Positions 45,952 through 57,139 of a stretch of 64,000 nucleotides of DNA are shown one piece after another (within the stretch, counting starts at the first letter, position 1; each line of letters opens with the position of its first letter). The DNA comes from Verrucomicrobiales bacterium (GTDB taxonomy: Bacteria > Verrucomicrobiota > Verrucomicrobiia > Verrucomicrobiales > DEV007). The stretch lies in contig PBSY01000038.1 of NCBI GenBank assembly GCA_002726915.1, positions 1 to 64,000 of the forward strand, given 5' to 3'. The translations under genes and the position numbers were made by a program. A model generated the notes under the pieces. It did no database searches. It saw only the letters and a list, made by a program, of their open reading frames with translations, and had not been told where the DNA came from.

Positions 45952-46401
45952 CTAATCATCGGGAGAAGCGGGTTCCTCTCTCAAATCGAGCCACCGCTGC
46001 AGAATCTCGACCGCGGCAGCCTGATCAATGATGCCCTTCGAGTCTTTCGCTGTGCGGCCAACCTGGTGAAGTTTCTCCATCGCCATTTGCGTGGTGTAGC
46101 GCTCATCAACTTCATGGAACATCACCGAAGCTGGGAGGCTTTTCTTTAACTCCCTGACAAAATCCCTCACTCCTTCAACCGCAGTCCCCTCTTCGCCGCT
46201 GACCCGAAGCGGTAGACCAACCACCACGTCACGAACGCTACGGTCGTTTACGACTTCCATGATGCGTTCCACAGCACGGTCAAGGTCTGAAGCTGGAACC
46301 GTCTCCAGAGGGTGGGCCAGCATACCGATATCATCGCTCGCCGAGATCCCTATACGAGCTCTCCCGAAATCAATCCCAATCGCTTTGACCCACTTAGCCA
46401 C
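45952..46401 (-). CDS. ruvX: Holliday junction resolvase-like protein RuvX (YqgF)
   Basis: 149-residue RNase H-fold nuclease involved in 16S rRNA maturation and possibly recombination. GIDFGRARIGIS is the catalytic Asp motif, VVGLPLRVSGEEGT with the Glu region, DERYTTQMA and DQAAAVEILQRWLD complete the set. It starts with GTG. It lies 12 bases after manC; an 80-base gap separates it from the dehydrogenase. Confidence 0.94.
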   Translation of the reverse strand: MAKWVKAIGIDFGRARIGISASDDIGMLAHPLETVPASDLDRAVERIMEVVNDRSVRDVVVGLPLRVSGEEGTAVEGVRDFVRELKKSLPASVMFHEVDERYTTQMAMEKLHQVGRTAKDSKGIIDQAAAVEILQRWLDLREEPASPDD

Positions 46402-46413
46402 TTAGTATTTCTG

Positions 46414-47490
46414 TTAGGTCAACTCTGGCGGAAGCTCCTCCACCAGTTTTTTAATTTGGTCAGCATCATTTCGATCGGCCACAAGGATTGCATCCGCAGT
46501 ATTAACTACAATTAGATCGTTGACGCCCAATAATGCGATAGTCATCTCATCCACCGCCGAGAAGACAATGTTATTGTTAGAGTCGACACTAACAAGTTTG
46601 CCTCGATTCGTGTTACCTGATTCATCTTCATTAAGATATTTTGCTACTGACGGCCAACCGCCGACATCATCCCAGCCAACATCCGCCTCGATGTTAAGAA
46701 TCGTCTTTGCATTCTCCATAAGGGCGTAGTCAATCGATACTTTCTCTAGGTCTGAAAACGAGTCGGCTACGACCTTTTTGAAATCTCCGGCGCGCTGCAA
46801 CGTTTCGATAAACTCGGCAAGTTGGGGACAATGCTGCGAGAGCTCTCGCACCAGAGTCTGGATCGTCCAGATAAAGATCCCTGCATTCCATGAGAAGTTG
46901 CCGCTCTTCAAATACTCCTCAGCCAATTGAATGGAAGGCTTCTCTCTGAAGCAAGTTACCTCGTGGACATCATGGGAGGTATCTACTGAATCCAATTTTG
47001 CGCCCCGCTCGATATAGCCGTAACTTGGACAGGCCCAGTCAGGCCGAATCCCAAGGGTAATGATCGCGTCTTTCACCCTAGCGACTTCCGCCGCTGACTG
47101 AAGAACAGCCCGAAATTCTTCGTCCTTCATCACGAGCTGATCAGCTGGCAAGGCAATCATCGTTGCTTCGGGATCTCTAGCCGCAATCCAGCCTGCGGCA
47201 AGCGCAATGGCTGGGGCCGTATCTCGGCGGGCCGGCTCAGCCACCACGTTTTCAGCTGGAATCGTCGGCAACACCTTCCGAATACCGTCAACCTGTGCCT
47301 CGTTAGTCAGCACAAGCACTCGCTCTGGATCAACCAGTCCTTTCAACCGGTTCACGGCTTTTTCGATCAAAGTTTCCTCATCGAAAAGGTTAAGTAGCTG
47401 CTTCGGCCTTACGTTTCGGCTCAGCGGCCAAAAACGCGTCCCACTGCCACCGGCTAAAATGAGAGCATACAAATTAGAGGTTTCACTCAT
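46414..47490 (-). CDS. manC: mannose-1-phosphate guanylyltransferase
   Basis: Makes GDP-mannose for polysaccharide or glycan synthesis. The nucleotidyltransferase signature ALILAGGSGTRFWPLSR lies near the N-terminus and RPKQLLNLF follows. FREKPSIQLAEEYLKSGNFSWNAGIFIW is intact. The start is placed at MSETSN (47490) because the longer frame to 47577 adds 29 residues unlike the family. At 358 residues it lacks the C-terminal phosphomannose isomerase cupin of bifunctional AlgA-type enzymes. No other glycan genes are nearby. Divergent from the UbiA-like gene. Confidence 0.92.
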   Translation of the reverse strand: MSETSNLYALILAGGSGTRFWPLSRNVRPKQLLNLFDEETLIEKAVNRLKGLVDPERVLVLTNEAQVDGIRKVLPTIPAENVVAEPARRDTAPAIALAAGWIAARDPEATMIALPADQLVMKDEEFRAVLQSAAEVARVKDAIITLGIRPDWACPSYGYIERGAKLDSVDTSHDVHEVTCFREKPSIQLAEEYLKSGNFSWNAGIFIWTIQTLVRELSQHCPQLAEFIETLQRAGDFKKVVADSFSDLEKVSIDYALMENAKTILNIEADVGWDDVGGWPSVAKYLNEDESGNTNRGKLVSVDSNNNIVFSAVDEMTIALLGVNDLIVVNTADAILVADRNDADQIKKLVEELPPELT

Positions 47491-47602
47491 GGAGGAGGGC
47501 AATCGATGGCAGAAGCAATCACTACCGTCACTTGTCTGGATTGCAAAAGAATATGACCGCATTCTCTTGCAGAGCAACGACTGCGACGCTTTATGAAGAG
47601 TT

Positions 47603-48457
47603 GTGAATCTGCGTTGGATCCAAACTACCTTCTTTTTACCCTCGTTCCTCTGTCTTGACGTTCCTTTCGTGACCTTATCCTGGGCATTGGCAGTGGCCTT
47701 GGATTCAAGTAGCGATGTTAAAACGGCACTCCCTAAGTTCCTGCTTCTCTTCTTCGGGGTCTGGGCAGTCTATTTGATAGATCGGATCCTCGACTCTTAT
47801 CGACTTCGAAAAGCGACCGTAATCACCGATCGTCATCGGTTTGCAATCCGGTTCCGTTGGCTTCTCTGGATTCTTTTGGCTTTTTCAGCAGCGCTAGCAC
47901 TCCTTCAACTCTATCTTGTGCGAGACGCCCTCTACGTCTTGGGTGGCGTTCTTTTAGCCATAGTCACGGCGACATACTTCTTAGCATTTCGTTTCGGATC
48001 GAATACCTCGACCCGAAAACTTCCGAGCAAAGAACTCACCATTGCGATCTGCTTTGCGGCCGGCGTCATGCTGACCTCAGGAGCCTTTTCTCTGAGTTGG
48101 CTCAACAGTGTCATTGCCCTCGGGTTAACCAGTGTCGCCTTGTTTAACTGTCTTGTGATTTCATACGGAGAAGCTGACTTCGATCGACGCCACGATCTGA
48201 AAGCCTACTACGCCAGACAAGTGCAGGCTGGACCTCCCGCGACCTCTGGCTGGATTGGAGTCACCTGCGGCTGCGCCCTAGTGCTAATCAACGGAACTTT
48301 TATTCTCGGAAGCTCCATGATCATCGCTAGTATGGCTCTCTACTGCCTTTCGCGCTGTCTCGACCGCGATAACCCCAGTCAGGTGACTCAAGCGGTAGCC
48401 GATGGTATCCTTCTCATCCCAATCCCGCTGATTCTCATGATGGATTATCTCTTCTAG
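47603..48457 (+). CDS. UbiA-like prenyltransferase family membrane protein
   Basis: 284-residue membrane protein with about eight hydrophobic helices, starting GTG at 47603. The segment YLIDRILDSYR contains Asp60 and Asp64 in the D-x-x-x-D spacing of the UbiA superfamily. A second acidic motif YGEADFDRRHD sits near residue 190, matching the second UbiA Asp-rich loop. It is shorter and less conserved than UbiA or MenA, so substrate is unknown; the family fit is inference from these motifs and topology. It lies 78 bases upstream of serS on the same strand and is divergent from manC. Confidence 0.68.
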   Translation: MNLRWIQTTFFLPSFLCLDVPFVTLSWALAVALDSSSDVKTALPKFLLLFFGVWAVYLIDRILDSYRLRKATVITDRHRFAIRFRWLLWILLAFSAALALLQLYLVRDALYVLGGVLLAIVTATYFLAFRFGSNTSTRKLPSKELTIAICFAAGVMLTSGAFSLSWLNSVIALGLTSVALFNCLVISYGEADFDRRHDLKAYYARQVQAGPPATSGWIGVTCGCALVLINGTFILGSSMIIASMALYCLSRCLDRDNPSQVTQAVADGILLIPIPLILMMDYLF

Positions 48458-48534
48458 ATTGCCACTAGTACAGTCCCAGCCGTGCACCGCTTGACCCGTT
48501 GACGGCTTCATAGCCTGCATTACACTCCACCGTC

Positions 48535-49806
48535 ATGCTAGATATCAGAATGCTTCGAGAGGACGCAGATTCCGTGAAAGCCCGCATCAAAGCTCGCGGA
48601 GGCGACGCCTGGTCGCTGATTGATGAAATTCTCGAATGCGACGAGAAGCGTCGCTCAGGAGAAACCGAAAAGCAGCAACTCCAGGGAGACCGTAACCGCA
48701 TCTCAAAAGAGATCGGAATACTTAAGCGAGAAGGGAAGGATAGCTCCGATATTGAGACAAGGGTGCGAGCGATCAGCGAACGGATCAAGACCATCGGCGA
48801 AGAAGCCGATGCCGCCGAAGCGCGCCAGACAGAATTGCTCCTACAGATACCCAATCTTCCTCACGAAGCTTGCCCCGCCGGCGAAGATGAAAGCGCTAAT
48901 CCCGAGGTTCGGACCTGGGGAGAGAAACCTACTTTTGACTTCGAACCCAAAGACCATGTTCAAATAGGTGAAGATCTAAATCTTTTTAGTTTTGAGTTAG
49001 CGACCAAGATCAGCAGTAGCGGATTTATCACCTTTACCGGGGCCGGAGCCAAACTGCAGCGCGCTTTGATTCAATTTTTGCTCGATCTGCAGACCAAGGA
49101 ACATGGTTACACAGAGGTCGCCCCCCCTTGTATCATCAATCGGGATGCCATGTTTGGCACCGGGCAACTACCCAAGTTCGAATTCGATATGTATGGCCTC
49201 GAGGACAACGCCTTCTTCCTCGCACCGACCGCTGAAGTTCCCGTTACCAACCTTTACCGCGAGGAAATCCTCAAACAGGATCGGCTCCCAGTTAAGTTGA
49301 CTGCGCACACACCGTGCTTTCGGCGGGAAGCCGGTTCAGCTGGACGGGAAAGCCGGGGCATGATCCGGATGCACCAGTTTGACAAAGTGGAACTGGTCAA
49401 CATTGCCCACCCTGATGAGTCTTTCGAGATGCTCGAGACTTTGACGAAGGAAGCAGAGGCAGTTCTTCAGAAGCTCGGCCTACACTATCGCACCATCGAG
49501 TTATGCACAGGCGATTTGGGATTCAGCTCTGCTAAAACCTATGACATCGAGGTCTGGGCACCAGGGCATGGAGGTTACCTTGAAGTATCGAGTTGCTCCA
49601 ATTTTGTCGACTATCAGGCACGTCGCATGCGCCTTCGCTTTAAGGACAGAGACGGTAAGAACCATTTCTGCCACACCCTTAATGGTTCAGGAACAGCACT
49701 TCCCCGCCTTTACGTCGCTTTGATCGAGACCTACCAGCAGATCGATGGAAGCATTCTCGTGCCGGAAGCCCTCAGGCCCTATGTGGGGGCTGATCATATT
49801 TCCTGA
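48535..49806 (+). CDS. serS: seryl-tRNA synthetase
   Basis: Class II synthetase (423 residues). The N-terminal coiled-coil arm (residues 1-110) starts MLDIRMLREDADSVKARIKARG. Motif 2 FRREAGSAGRESRGMIRMHQFDKVE and motif 3 GSGTALPRLYVALIETYQQ are visible. Follows the UbiA-like gene by 78 bases. It converges on glnB; a stem-loop lies between them. Confidence 0.97.
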   Translation: MLDIRMLREDADSVKARIKARGGDAWSLIDEILECDEKRRSGETEKQQLQGDRNRISKEIGILKREGKDSSDIETRVRAISERIKTIGEEADAAEARQTELLLQIPNLPHEACPAGEDESANPEVRTWGEKPTFDFEPKDHVQIGEDLNLFSFELATKISSSGFITFTGAGAKLQRALIQFLLDLQTKEHGYTEVAPPCIINRDAMFGTGQLPKFEFDMYGLEDNAFFLAPTAEVPVTNLYREEILKQDRLPVKLTAHTPCFRREAGSAGRESRGMIRMHQFDKVELVNIAHPDESFEMLETLTKEAEAVLQKLGLHYRTIELCTGDLGFSSAKTYDIEVWAPGHGGYLEVSSCSNFVDYQARRMRLRFKDRDGKNHFCHTLNGSGTALPRLYVALIETYQQIDGSILVPEALRPYVGADHIS

Positions 49807-49829
49807 TTCTGCAAGAGTAACTCAGGGAA

Positions 49830-49862
49830 GAAAAAACCCGGCAACGCAGAGCGAGGCCGGGT
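49830..49862 (-). terminator. intrinsic terminator of glnB
   Basis: Minus-strand ACCCGGC (49856-49862) pairs with GCCGGGT (49836-49842) around a 13-base loop, followed by a T-run (TTTTTTC). It closes the glnB transcript and sits between the convergent serS and glnB stops. On the plus strand there is no T-tract, so serS may use it only as a hairpin. Confidence 0.85.
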
Positions 49863-49887
49863 CATTGGATTGACGATAAAGCTGAGA

Positions 49888-51845
<1,958 letters not shown>

Positions 51846-51849
<4 letters not shown>

Positions 51850-52568
51850 GCGGTCGGAAGAGCTAGCCAAGCAGTCGTGGTGCCATCAGCGTAACGCAGC
51901 CCAAGCCGACTATTCATTTGCCCGGCCAAGACTGCGGCTGTCGCCAAACCAAGGCCATAATGTTCAGCTCCCTTGGTGGTGTGAAAAGGAACGAAAGACT
52001 GCTTCAAGCTTTTATCCGTCATCTCAACGCTCGTGTTACGGATAAAAAGATCGACAGTGCCGCCAGAACTTGCCTCCCCAGGAGGAAAAACATCGATCGC
52101 CACAGAACCATTTGGAGTCTCCGCTGAACCCTCCGCAGCGTTCTTGATCAACTGGGTGAAGACATTGCCCAGTTTCCCGGAATCTCCCGAGACCGATGGA
52201 AGCCCCTCACAAAAATTAATCTGAAGACTCACCCCAGCAGCAGCACAAACTTCCTCTGCCTTGGATTTCCAATACGTAGAGACCGTATCCAACGAAATTG
52301 AGTCACTATCGCAGCGGCCGCAACCGGAAGAGATCAACACTTCCCGATTGAGGTCCGAAGCCGTCTTGGCCGCATCCTGCATCTGTTGGGCGCTCTCACG
52401 GACCTCGTTGCTAATTCCCTCATCATAGAGAATAAGGCTCGAGAATCCCTGAATCACTCCCATCAAGTTATTGTGCTTGTGGACGAGACCCTTAAGAAAC
52501 TCCTCGTAGAAGTTCCGTGTGGCGCCTTCTTCGAGCCGATAATCGTCTGCAAATATGAAGTCGGCCAT
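51846..52568 (-). CDS. soluble histidine kinase (no sensor domain)
   Basis: 240-residue cytoplasmic kinase, probably the partner of the adjacent regulator (inference from position). HisKA-like segment LVHKHNNLMGVIQGF places the phosphoacceptor at His30, resembling the HDFNNLL type. The ATPase domain shows LIKNAAEGS (N box) and GLGLATAA (G2 box). A CGRC motif (Cys83-Cys86) between the helices could be a redox or metal site. It has no membrane segment or PAS domain and is much shorter than NtrB. It is encoded convergently with the regulator with 4-base overlap of the stops. Confidence 0.78.
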
Positions 52569-52654
52569 AGTCGAATTCTCAGTTCTGTTTTAAATAGTAG
52601 AATTAAAATTAGTTAAAACAACTTAATAAATAGGGCTGCTGAAACTACCAAAAC

Positions 52655-53458
52655 CTAACGGAACAACACTCGCTCAGCGCTGAGGATGGATTTGTTTCCC
52701 TGGTCACCCTGATTCACGATCAGCTCTCCGTCTTCCCCTAGGCCGGCTCCGATTCCCCGAACCATTCCCATCGCCGTGACCACTTCGATCTCCCTGCCAG
52801 ACAGAACACTTCGGGAATGGAGCCATTCACGAACTTCGTCGAAATTAGTAAGCATGTTAGGATAGCACCTAACAAAACCACTTACGATTTCACTAAGGAG
52901 AAAACTCCGGCTCGACTCGCACTCTTCTAGCTCGTAAATCGAAGTGGCGATCGCTCTCAATTCTTCGGGAAATTCGGTAGCACGCACGTTCACGTTGAGC
53001 CCAATCCCCACCACTGCGTAGGGCTCTGGAACTAGAATGGTTTCGACGAGTATGCCGGCGAGCTTCTTCTCATCAAAAAGTAGGTCATTAGGCCACTTCG
53101 CTTGAATTTTACCGCTCATCGTCAGAACCGACTCAACAGCCTTTCCAAGTACAAAGGCAGCGAGGTGAGGTAACCGGCACCAGATCGCTTTCGGCTCCTC
53201 AAGTTTCAGCGCCAAGGAAAAAAGTAAGTTTCGTCCTGCAGGCGCCTCCCACCGGTCGCCTCTTCTCCCTCGTCCTTGGTGTTGCAAGTCGGTAACGACA
53301 AGGTCGAGGTGTCTCGCCTTCTTACTCCGAATCCTGTTCAGTAAGTCATCATTCGTGGAATCGGTTTCCGGCAGGTAATGGAACTGTTCGACACTAAACT
53401 GCTCCCTGACCGCCTCACCAAAACCTGAGGAAACTGACTCGTAGGAAAGGTCGCTCAT
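52655..53458 (-). CDS. birA: biotin-[acetyl-CoA carboxylase] ligase BirA
   Basis: Attaches biotin to carboxylase carrier protein. At 267 residues it has no N-terminal helix-turn-helix, so it is a group I (non-repressor) BirA. ETDSTNDDLLNRI, GRGRRGDRWEAPAGRNLLFSL (biotin/ATP loop), KWPNDLLFDEKKLAGILVE and GIGLNVNV are visible, and the C-terminal SH3-like cap follows. It overlaps the nadC stop by 4 bases. The start is MSDLSYESV. Confidence 0.95.
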   Translation of the reverse strand: MSDLSYESVSSGFGEAVREQFSVEQFHYLPETDSTNDDLLNRIRSKKARHLDLVVTDLQHQGRGRRGDRWEAPAGRNLLFSLALKLEEPKAIWCRLPHLAAFVLGKAVESVLTMSGKIQAKWPNDLLFDEKKLAGILVETILVPEPYAVVGIGLNVNVRATEFPEELRAIATSIYELEECESSRSFLLSEIVSGFVRCYPNMLTNFDEVREWLHSRSVLSGREIEVVTAMGMVRGIGAGLGEDGELIVNQGDQGNKSILSAERVLFR

Positions 53459-54306
53459 GAAAACAAATCGAGCCCGAGATCGATCGATCGGACGGAGTGA
53501 GTGAGAGCACCAACTGAGATAAAATCCACCCCGGTTTCAGCAATGCCACGAACTGTTTTGAGAGTGACACTGCCACTGGCTTCGAGCTTAATCTTGACAC
53601 CCAGCTTATCTCGCATCTCTACCGCCGAAGCGAGCTGATGGTTTGACATGTTATCCAAAAGGATCACATCGATCCCGTCGATCTTCAGAAATGCTTCGAC
53701 CTGGTCTAATCGATCAGCTTCGACTTCGATTTTAAGACCTGAATGCTCGTTTTTAAAAGCTGCTAACTGATCGGCCAGATTTATAGGCGTCAGATTTGCT
53801 GCCAAGTGATTGTCTTTCACCATGACCGCATCATAGAGACCAATCCGATGATTAGTTGCTCCGCCATGAACCACAGCCGATTTTTCCAAAGCTCGCCAAC
53901 CCGGCGTAGTTTTCCGAGTATCGAGAAGAACAGCTCCTGTGCCTTCGATGCTGTCGACAAAAGTCTTTGATATCGTTGCCACCCCCGATAGTCGCTGCAA
54001 GAAATTTAACACGGTCCGCTCGGCTGTTAAAATTGAGCGAGTCTTGCCGAGCAGTTCGCACACCACATCCCCCGACCTAACGACCTCGCCATCAGCGATT
54101 AGGGCGACAAAACGCATGTCGTTGTCCACCTCGCTACAAACTTCTTCAGCCACTTCAAGACCAGAAATCACAGCCTCCTCGCGGCTGACGATCCGCCCCA
54201 CGGATTCGTGATTTTCATCAACGAAATTTTGGCTGGTGAGATCCCCGACGTCTTGAAGGTCCTCTTCCAGCGCCATTTTGACGAGTGCGAGAGAGGCGGA
54301 ATTCAT
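53455..54306 (-). CDS. nadC: nicotinate-nucleotide pyrophosphorylase NadC
   Basis: Quinolinate phosphoribosyltransferase in NAD synthesis (283 residues). EEDLQDVGDLTSQNF, ERTVLNFLQRLSGVAT, LLDTRKTTPGWRALEK, and GGATNHRIGLYDAVMVKDNH are the conserved motifs with the Lys/His/Arg phosphate-binding residues. It overlaps both flanking genes by 4 bases (54303-54306 and 53455-53458), indicating a translationally coupled operon mnmG-metallopeptidase-nadC-birA. Confidence 0.96.
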   Translation of the reverse strand: MNSASLALVKMALEEDLQDVGDLTSQNFVDENHESVGRIVSREEAVISGLEVAEEVCSEVDNDMRFVALIADGEVVRSGDVVCELLGKTRSILTAERTVLNFLQRLSGVATISKTFVDSIEGTGAVLLDTRKTTPGWRALEKSAVVHGGATNHRIGLYDAVMVKDNHLAANLTPINLADQLAAFKNEHSGLKIEVEADRLDQVEAFLKIDGIDVILLDNMSNHQLASAVEMRDKLGVKIKLEASGSVTLKTVRGIAETGVDFISVGALTHSVRSIDLGLDLFS

Positions 54307-55127
54307 AGCTCTGGCTCAGATGTAGCGCTCAGCTGAGTCGCAATTCGCCGAAAATAGAGCCGATCCATATTGGGATCAAGCTTTCGATAGAAGTCGATTA
54401 AAACGTCAACTTTCTGGTCGATACGAGGGAAACGTTCACAAAAACCCCAGAGATCAGGATTGGTGAAAAGATGAGCTGCGAGCTCATTCATGTCCTGCTC
54501 CACGGAAACCCGACTGTAGGGAGTTAAGAACCCTTCTTCCATCAAATCTTCATCCAATCGCAAGAGACTACTGCCTGATCCGCCAGTCCTTTTCTGCTCG
54601 GCGGCAAGGACACGCGTCGCCTCAGAACGATCTCCTCTCTGCTCCTCAACGATACCGCGAGCACGGTAAGAGAAATCAATCCCGTTAGCCGAGCGCCAGC
54701 GATCACCATCGAAGAGGGCTTCATTATTCTCCAATAAAATCGAAGCAAATTCATGGTGAAAGCGCTGCTCGAACCCACGCGCATCAAACGTAGGACGGTA
54801 AACCAGAACGATTTGGCGGCCCTTCGCCATATAGGTGCCCCCGTAACCAACATCATAGAATCTCAACGAACCCACGATCGAAACCCCTTCAAGGAACTCC
54901 TTCACCATCGCTTCAGAGTATTTTGCCAGCGCCTTTTGAATGATTGCCTCGGCGGATGCGCGATATTCCGGCTTCAAAACTTCCACCTCAGCTCCAATGG
55001 GATCCAAGATCCAATTGCGGGGCAGGAACCCGTTATCCCTAGGAAAACGAACCAATCCGTCCCCCCCGAAAACGGAAGGAAAGAACCAAAACAGGAAGAG
55101 CCCCGCGATAAACGATACCTTAGGCAT
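54303..55127 (-). CDS. putative exported zinc metallopeptidase-like protein
   Basis: 274-residue protein with a signal peptide (MPKVSFIAGLFLFWFFPSVFG). A central FHHEFASILLEN resembles the putative metallopeptidase family in which HHE(F)xS replaces HExxH; the second His of HExxH is Ser here, so catalytic metal binding is uncertain. Downstream acidic residues (VEQDMNELAAHLF) could be the third ligand region (Glu/Asp in SxxEDxNExA). It sits between mnmG (6 bases) and nadC (4-base overlap). Related proteins occur in Bacteroidota and PVC bacteria with unknown substrates. Confidence 0.6.
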   Translation of the reverse strand: MPKVSFIAGLFLFWFFPSVFGGDGLVRFPRDNGFLPRNWILDPIGAEVEVLKPEYRASAEAIIQKALAKYSEAMVKEFLEGVSIVGSLRFYDVGYGGTYMAKGRQIVLVYRPTFDARGFEQRFHHEFASILLENNEALFDGDRWRSANGIDFSYRARGIVEEQRGDRSEATRVLAAEQKRTGGSGSSLLRLDEDLMEEGFLTPYSRVSVEQDMNELAAHLFTNPDLWGFCERFPRIDQKVDVLIDFYRKLDPNMDRLYFRRIATQLSATSEPEL

Positions 55128-55133
55128 ACAGAT

Positions 55134-56993
55134 TCAGCGACTACCGCGCTCCAACCATACCGCAAGAAGCGAGATATCGGCAGGAGTAATTCCACTAATT
55201 CTTCCCGCCTGCCCGAGGGTCTTCGGCTTAATATGCTGGAGTTTGGCCTGGGCTTCTCTCTTGAGGCCAGTAATGGCCCCAAATTCGACCCAAGCCGGAA
55301 TCGGCTTTTCTTCCATGCGCCGTGTCTTTTCGACCACATCGCTCTGTCGTTTTATGTAGCCCTCATACTTGATGTCTGTTTCTGTCTGTTCCCAGATAGC
55401 TGGGCTAAAGTTTCCCTTCAAGTCGTTATCGAAGTCCTTCCAGGAGGATTCTGGACGACGCAGCCACTTAGCGAGAGAACCCTCTGCCGTATGAGTATTC
55501 TCAAGTTGATGGGTGAGTGCTTCAATGCGATCACGCTTATCGAAGGTCTGCTTCCTAAAATCCTCCTCGATCAACCCGTGCTCGTGAGCTTTCCCAACCA
55601 ATCGCAGGTCAGCGTTGTCTTGGCGAAGCAGAAGCCGATGCTCAGCTCGGCTGGTGAACATTCGATATGGCTCATCCGTACCCTTGGTCACCAGATCATC
55701 GATCATCACTCCGATGTAGGCTTCGTCTCTCCCAAGGATAAACTCTTTACGGCGCGCGGCCTTCAATGCCGCATTGGCGCCTGCTACCAACCCCTGACCG
55801 GCTGCTTCCTCATACCCTGAGGTGCCATTAATCTGTCCAGCAAAGTAGAGCCCGGCGATTCGCTTGGTTTCAAGGGTAAGGGACAACTGTGTTGGCAGGC
55901 AGTAATCGTACTCCACGGCGTATCCTGGCCGAATGATTTCAGCGTCCTCCAGACCTGAGATTGAGCGAATAAAATCATACTGAACCTCAAACGGAAGAGA
56001 AGTAGAGACCCCATTAACGTAATATTCATGAGTCTGGCGTCCCTCGGGCTCCAGAAAGACCTGATGCCGTTCTTTTTCAGCAAAACGCACTACCTTGTCC
56101 TCGATCGAAGGACAGTAGCGGGGGCCCACCCCCTCGATTTTCCCAGAGTACATTGGAGACTTATCCAGGTTCGCATTGATAACGTCATGCGTGGTGCTGT
56201 TTGTGTAGGTGATCCAGCAGGGCAGTTGTTCCACGTGGAACGCGGGATCCGACCAGTTATTCAGGCTGAAAATATCATCTGCTTCCCTCCTCTCAAGGTG
56301 GGAGCGGAAGGAGAACAAAGGCGGGGGAATATCGCCGTCCTGGCGCTCACACTTAGCAAAGTTAATTGAATTGCCGTTGAGTCGGCACGGCGTTCCCGTC
56401 TTAAAACGCTCCACTTCGAAACCAAGGCGGATTAAGTCGTCACTCAGTGTTGAGGTCGCGTCCCCCATGCGCCCACCCTGCTGATTCTGAAGACCTACGT
56501 GCATCAGCCCTCTCATGAAGGTTCCCGTCGTGACAACCACCGAGAGAGCCTCAACTCTCAATCCGAGCGAAGTCTCCACTCCTTTCACTTTGTCATCCTC
56601 GATCAGTAATTGAGCGACGTTCCCCTGATGCAGTTCGATATTTCCCTGGCCTTCCAACAACCACTTCATCCGAAACTGGTAGGCTTTTTTATCGCACTGA
56701 GCTCGGGGCGCGCGGACACTGGGTCCTTTCCTGGCGTTCAAAGTTCGGAACTGAATCGCTGTCGCGTCAGTATTCAAACCCATAAGCCCACCTAAAGCAT
56801 CAATCTCGCGGACCATGTGGCCTTTTCCCAGACCCCCAATGGCCGGATTGCAGGACATCGCGCCAAGGGTATCGAGGTTTTGGCTCAGCATCGCGACCTG
56901 AGCACCTACCCGAGAAGCCGCTAAAGCCGCTTCGCAACCAGCATGACCGCCGCCGATTATTAATACGTCGTATTTTTTTGGGTAAACAAACAT
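55134..56993 (-). CDS. mnmG: tRNA uridine-5-carboxymethylaminomethyl modification enzyme MnmG
   Basis: FAD-dependent enzyme (GidA) that with MnmE modifies the wobble uridine of several tRNAs. 619 residues, normal length. IIGGGHAGCEAALAASRVGA is the FAD motif; SCNPAIGGLGKGHMVREIDALGG, VTTGTFMRGLMHVG, and FAGQINGTSGYEEAAGQG are family motifs. The C-terminal helical domain binds MnmE. The gene includes a parS core (56227-56242) read as FHVEQ, and a second perfect parS lies 13 bases upstream of its start. In many bacteria mnmG lies near oriC with rsmG and parAB. Confidence 0.97.
   Translation of the reverse strand: MFVYPKKYDVLIIGGGHAGCEAALAASRVGAQVAMLSQNLDTLGAMSCNPAIGGLGKGHMVREIDALGGLMGLNTDATAIQFRTLNARKGPSVRAPRAQCDKKAYQFRMKWLLEGQGNIELHQGNVAQLLIEDDKVKGVETSLGLRVEALSVVVTTGTFMRGLMHVGLQNQQGGRMGDATSTLSDDLIRLGFEVERFKTGTPCRLNGNSINFAKCERQDGDIPPPLFSFRSHLERREADDIFSLNNWSDPAFHVEQLPCWITYTNSTTHDVINANLDKSPMYSGKIEGVGPRYCPSIEDKVVRFAEKERHQVFLEPEGRQTHEYYVNGVSTSLPFEVQYDFIRSISGLEDAEIIRPGYAVEYDYCLPTQLSLTLETKRIAGLYFAGQINGTSGYEEAAGQGLVAGANAALKAARRKEFILGRDEAYIGVMIDDLVTKGTDEPYRMFTSRAEHRLLLRQDNADLRLVGKAHEHGLIEEDFRKQTFDKRDRIEALTHQLENTHTAEGSLAKWLRRPESSWKDFDNDLKGNFSPAIWEQTETDIKYEGYIKRQSDVVEKTRRMEEKPIPAWVEFGAITGLKREAQAKLQHIKPKTLGQAGRISGITPADISLLAVWLERGSR
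56227..56242. promoter_or_regulatory. parS-like site inside mnmG
   Basis: TGTTCCACGTGGAACG contains the perfectly palindromic 14-base core GTTCCACGTGGAAC, identical to the core of the site at 57009. It matches the parS consensus TGTTNCACGTGNAACA at all but the last base. It lies inside mnmG coding sequence, where it encodes F-H-V-E-Q. Confidence 0.8.
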
Positions 56994-57008
56994 CTCAATA
57001 GTCCAAAA

Positions 57009-57024
57009 TGTTCCACGTGGAACA
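57009..57024. promoter_or_regulatory. parS site upstream of mnmG
   Basis: TGTTCCACGTGGAACA is a perfect parS palindrome; the symmetry extends 3 more bases each side (57006-57027). It lies between divergent mnmG and pdhA, 16 bases upstream of the mnmG start. ParB binds parS and spreads to organise the origin region. Confidence 0.9.
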
Positions 57025-57139
57025 TTTACATGAATCCGACATATTTTTCGCCAAATTCGTCGAGTTAGCGTTTTCCTAAGTTGCTACTTTAAGCTAACGT
57101 CCGCTCCCTTCCAACTCGAGGGATAATTTTTTTACAGAG

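Noticed and set aside
54753-55820. 355-codon plus-strand frame
   Set aside because: Antisense to mnmG and the metallopeptidase gene; low-complexity shadow translation, no family signal, both sense genes are firmly identified.
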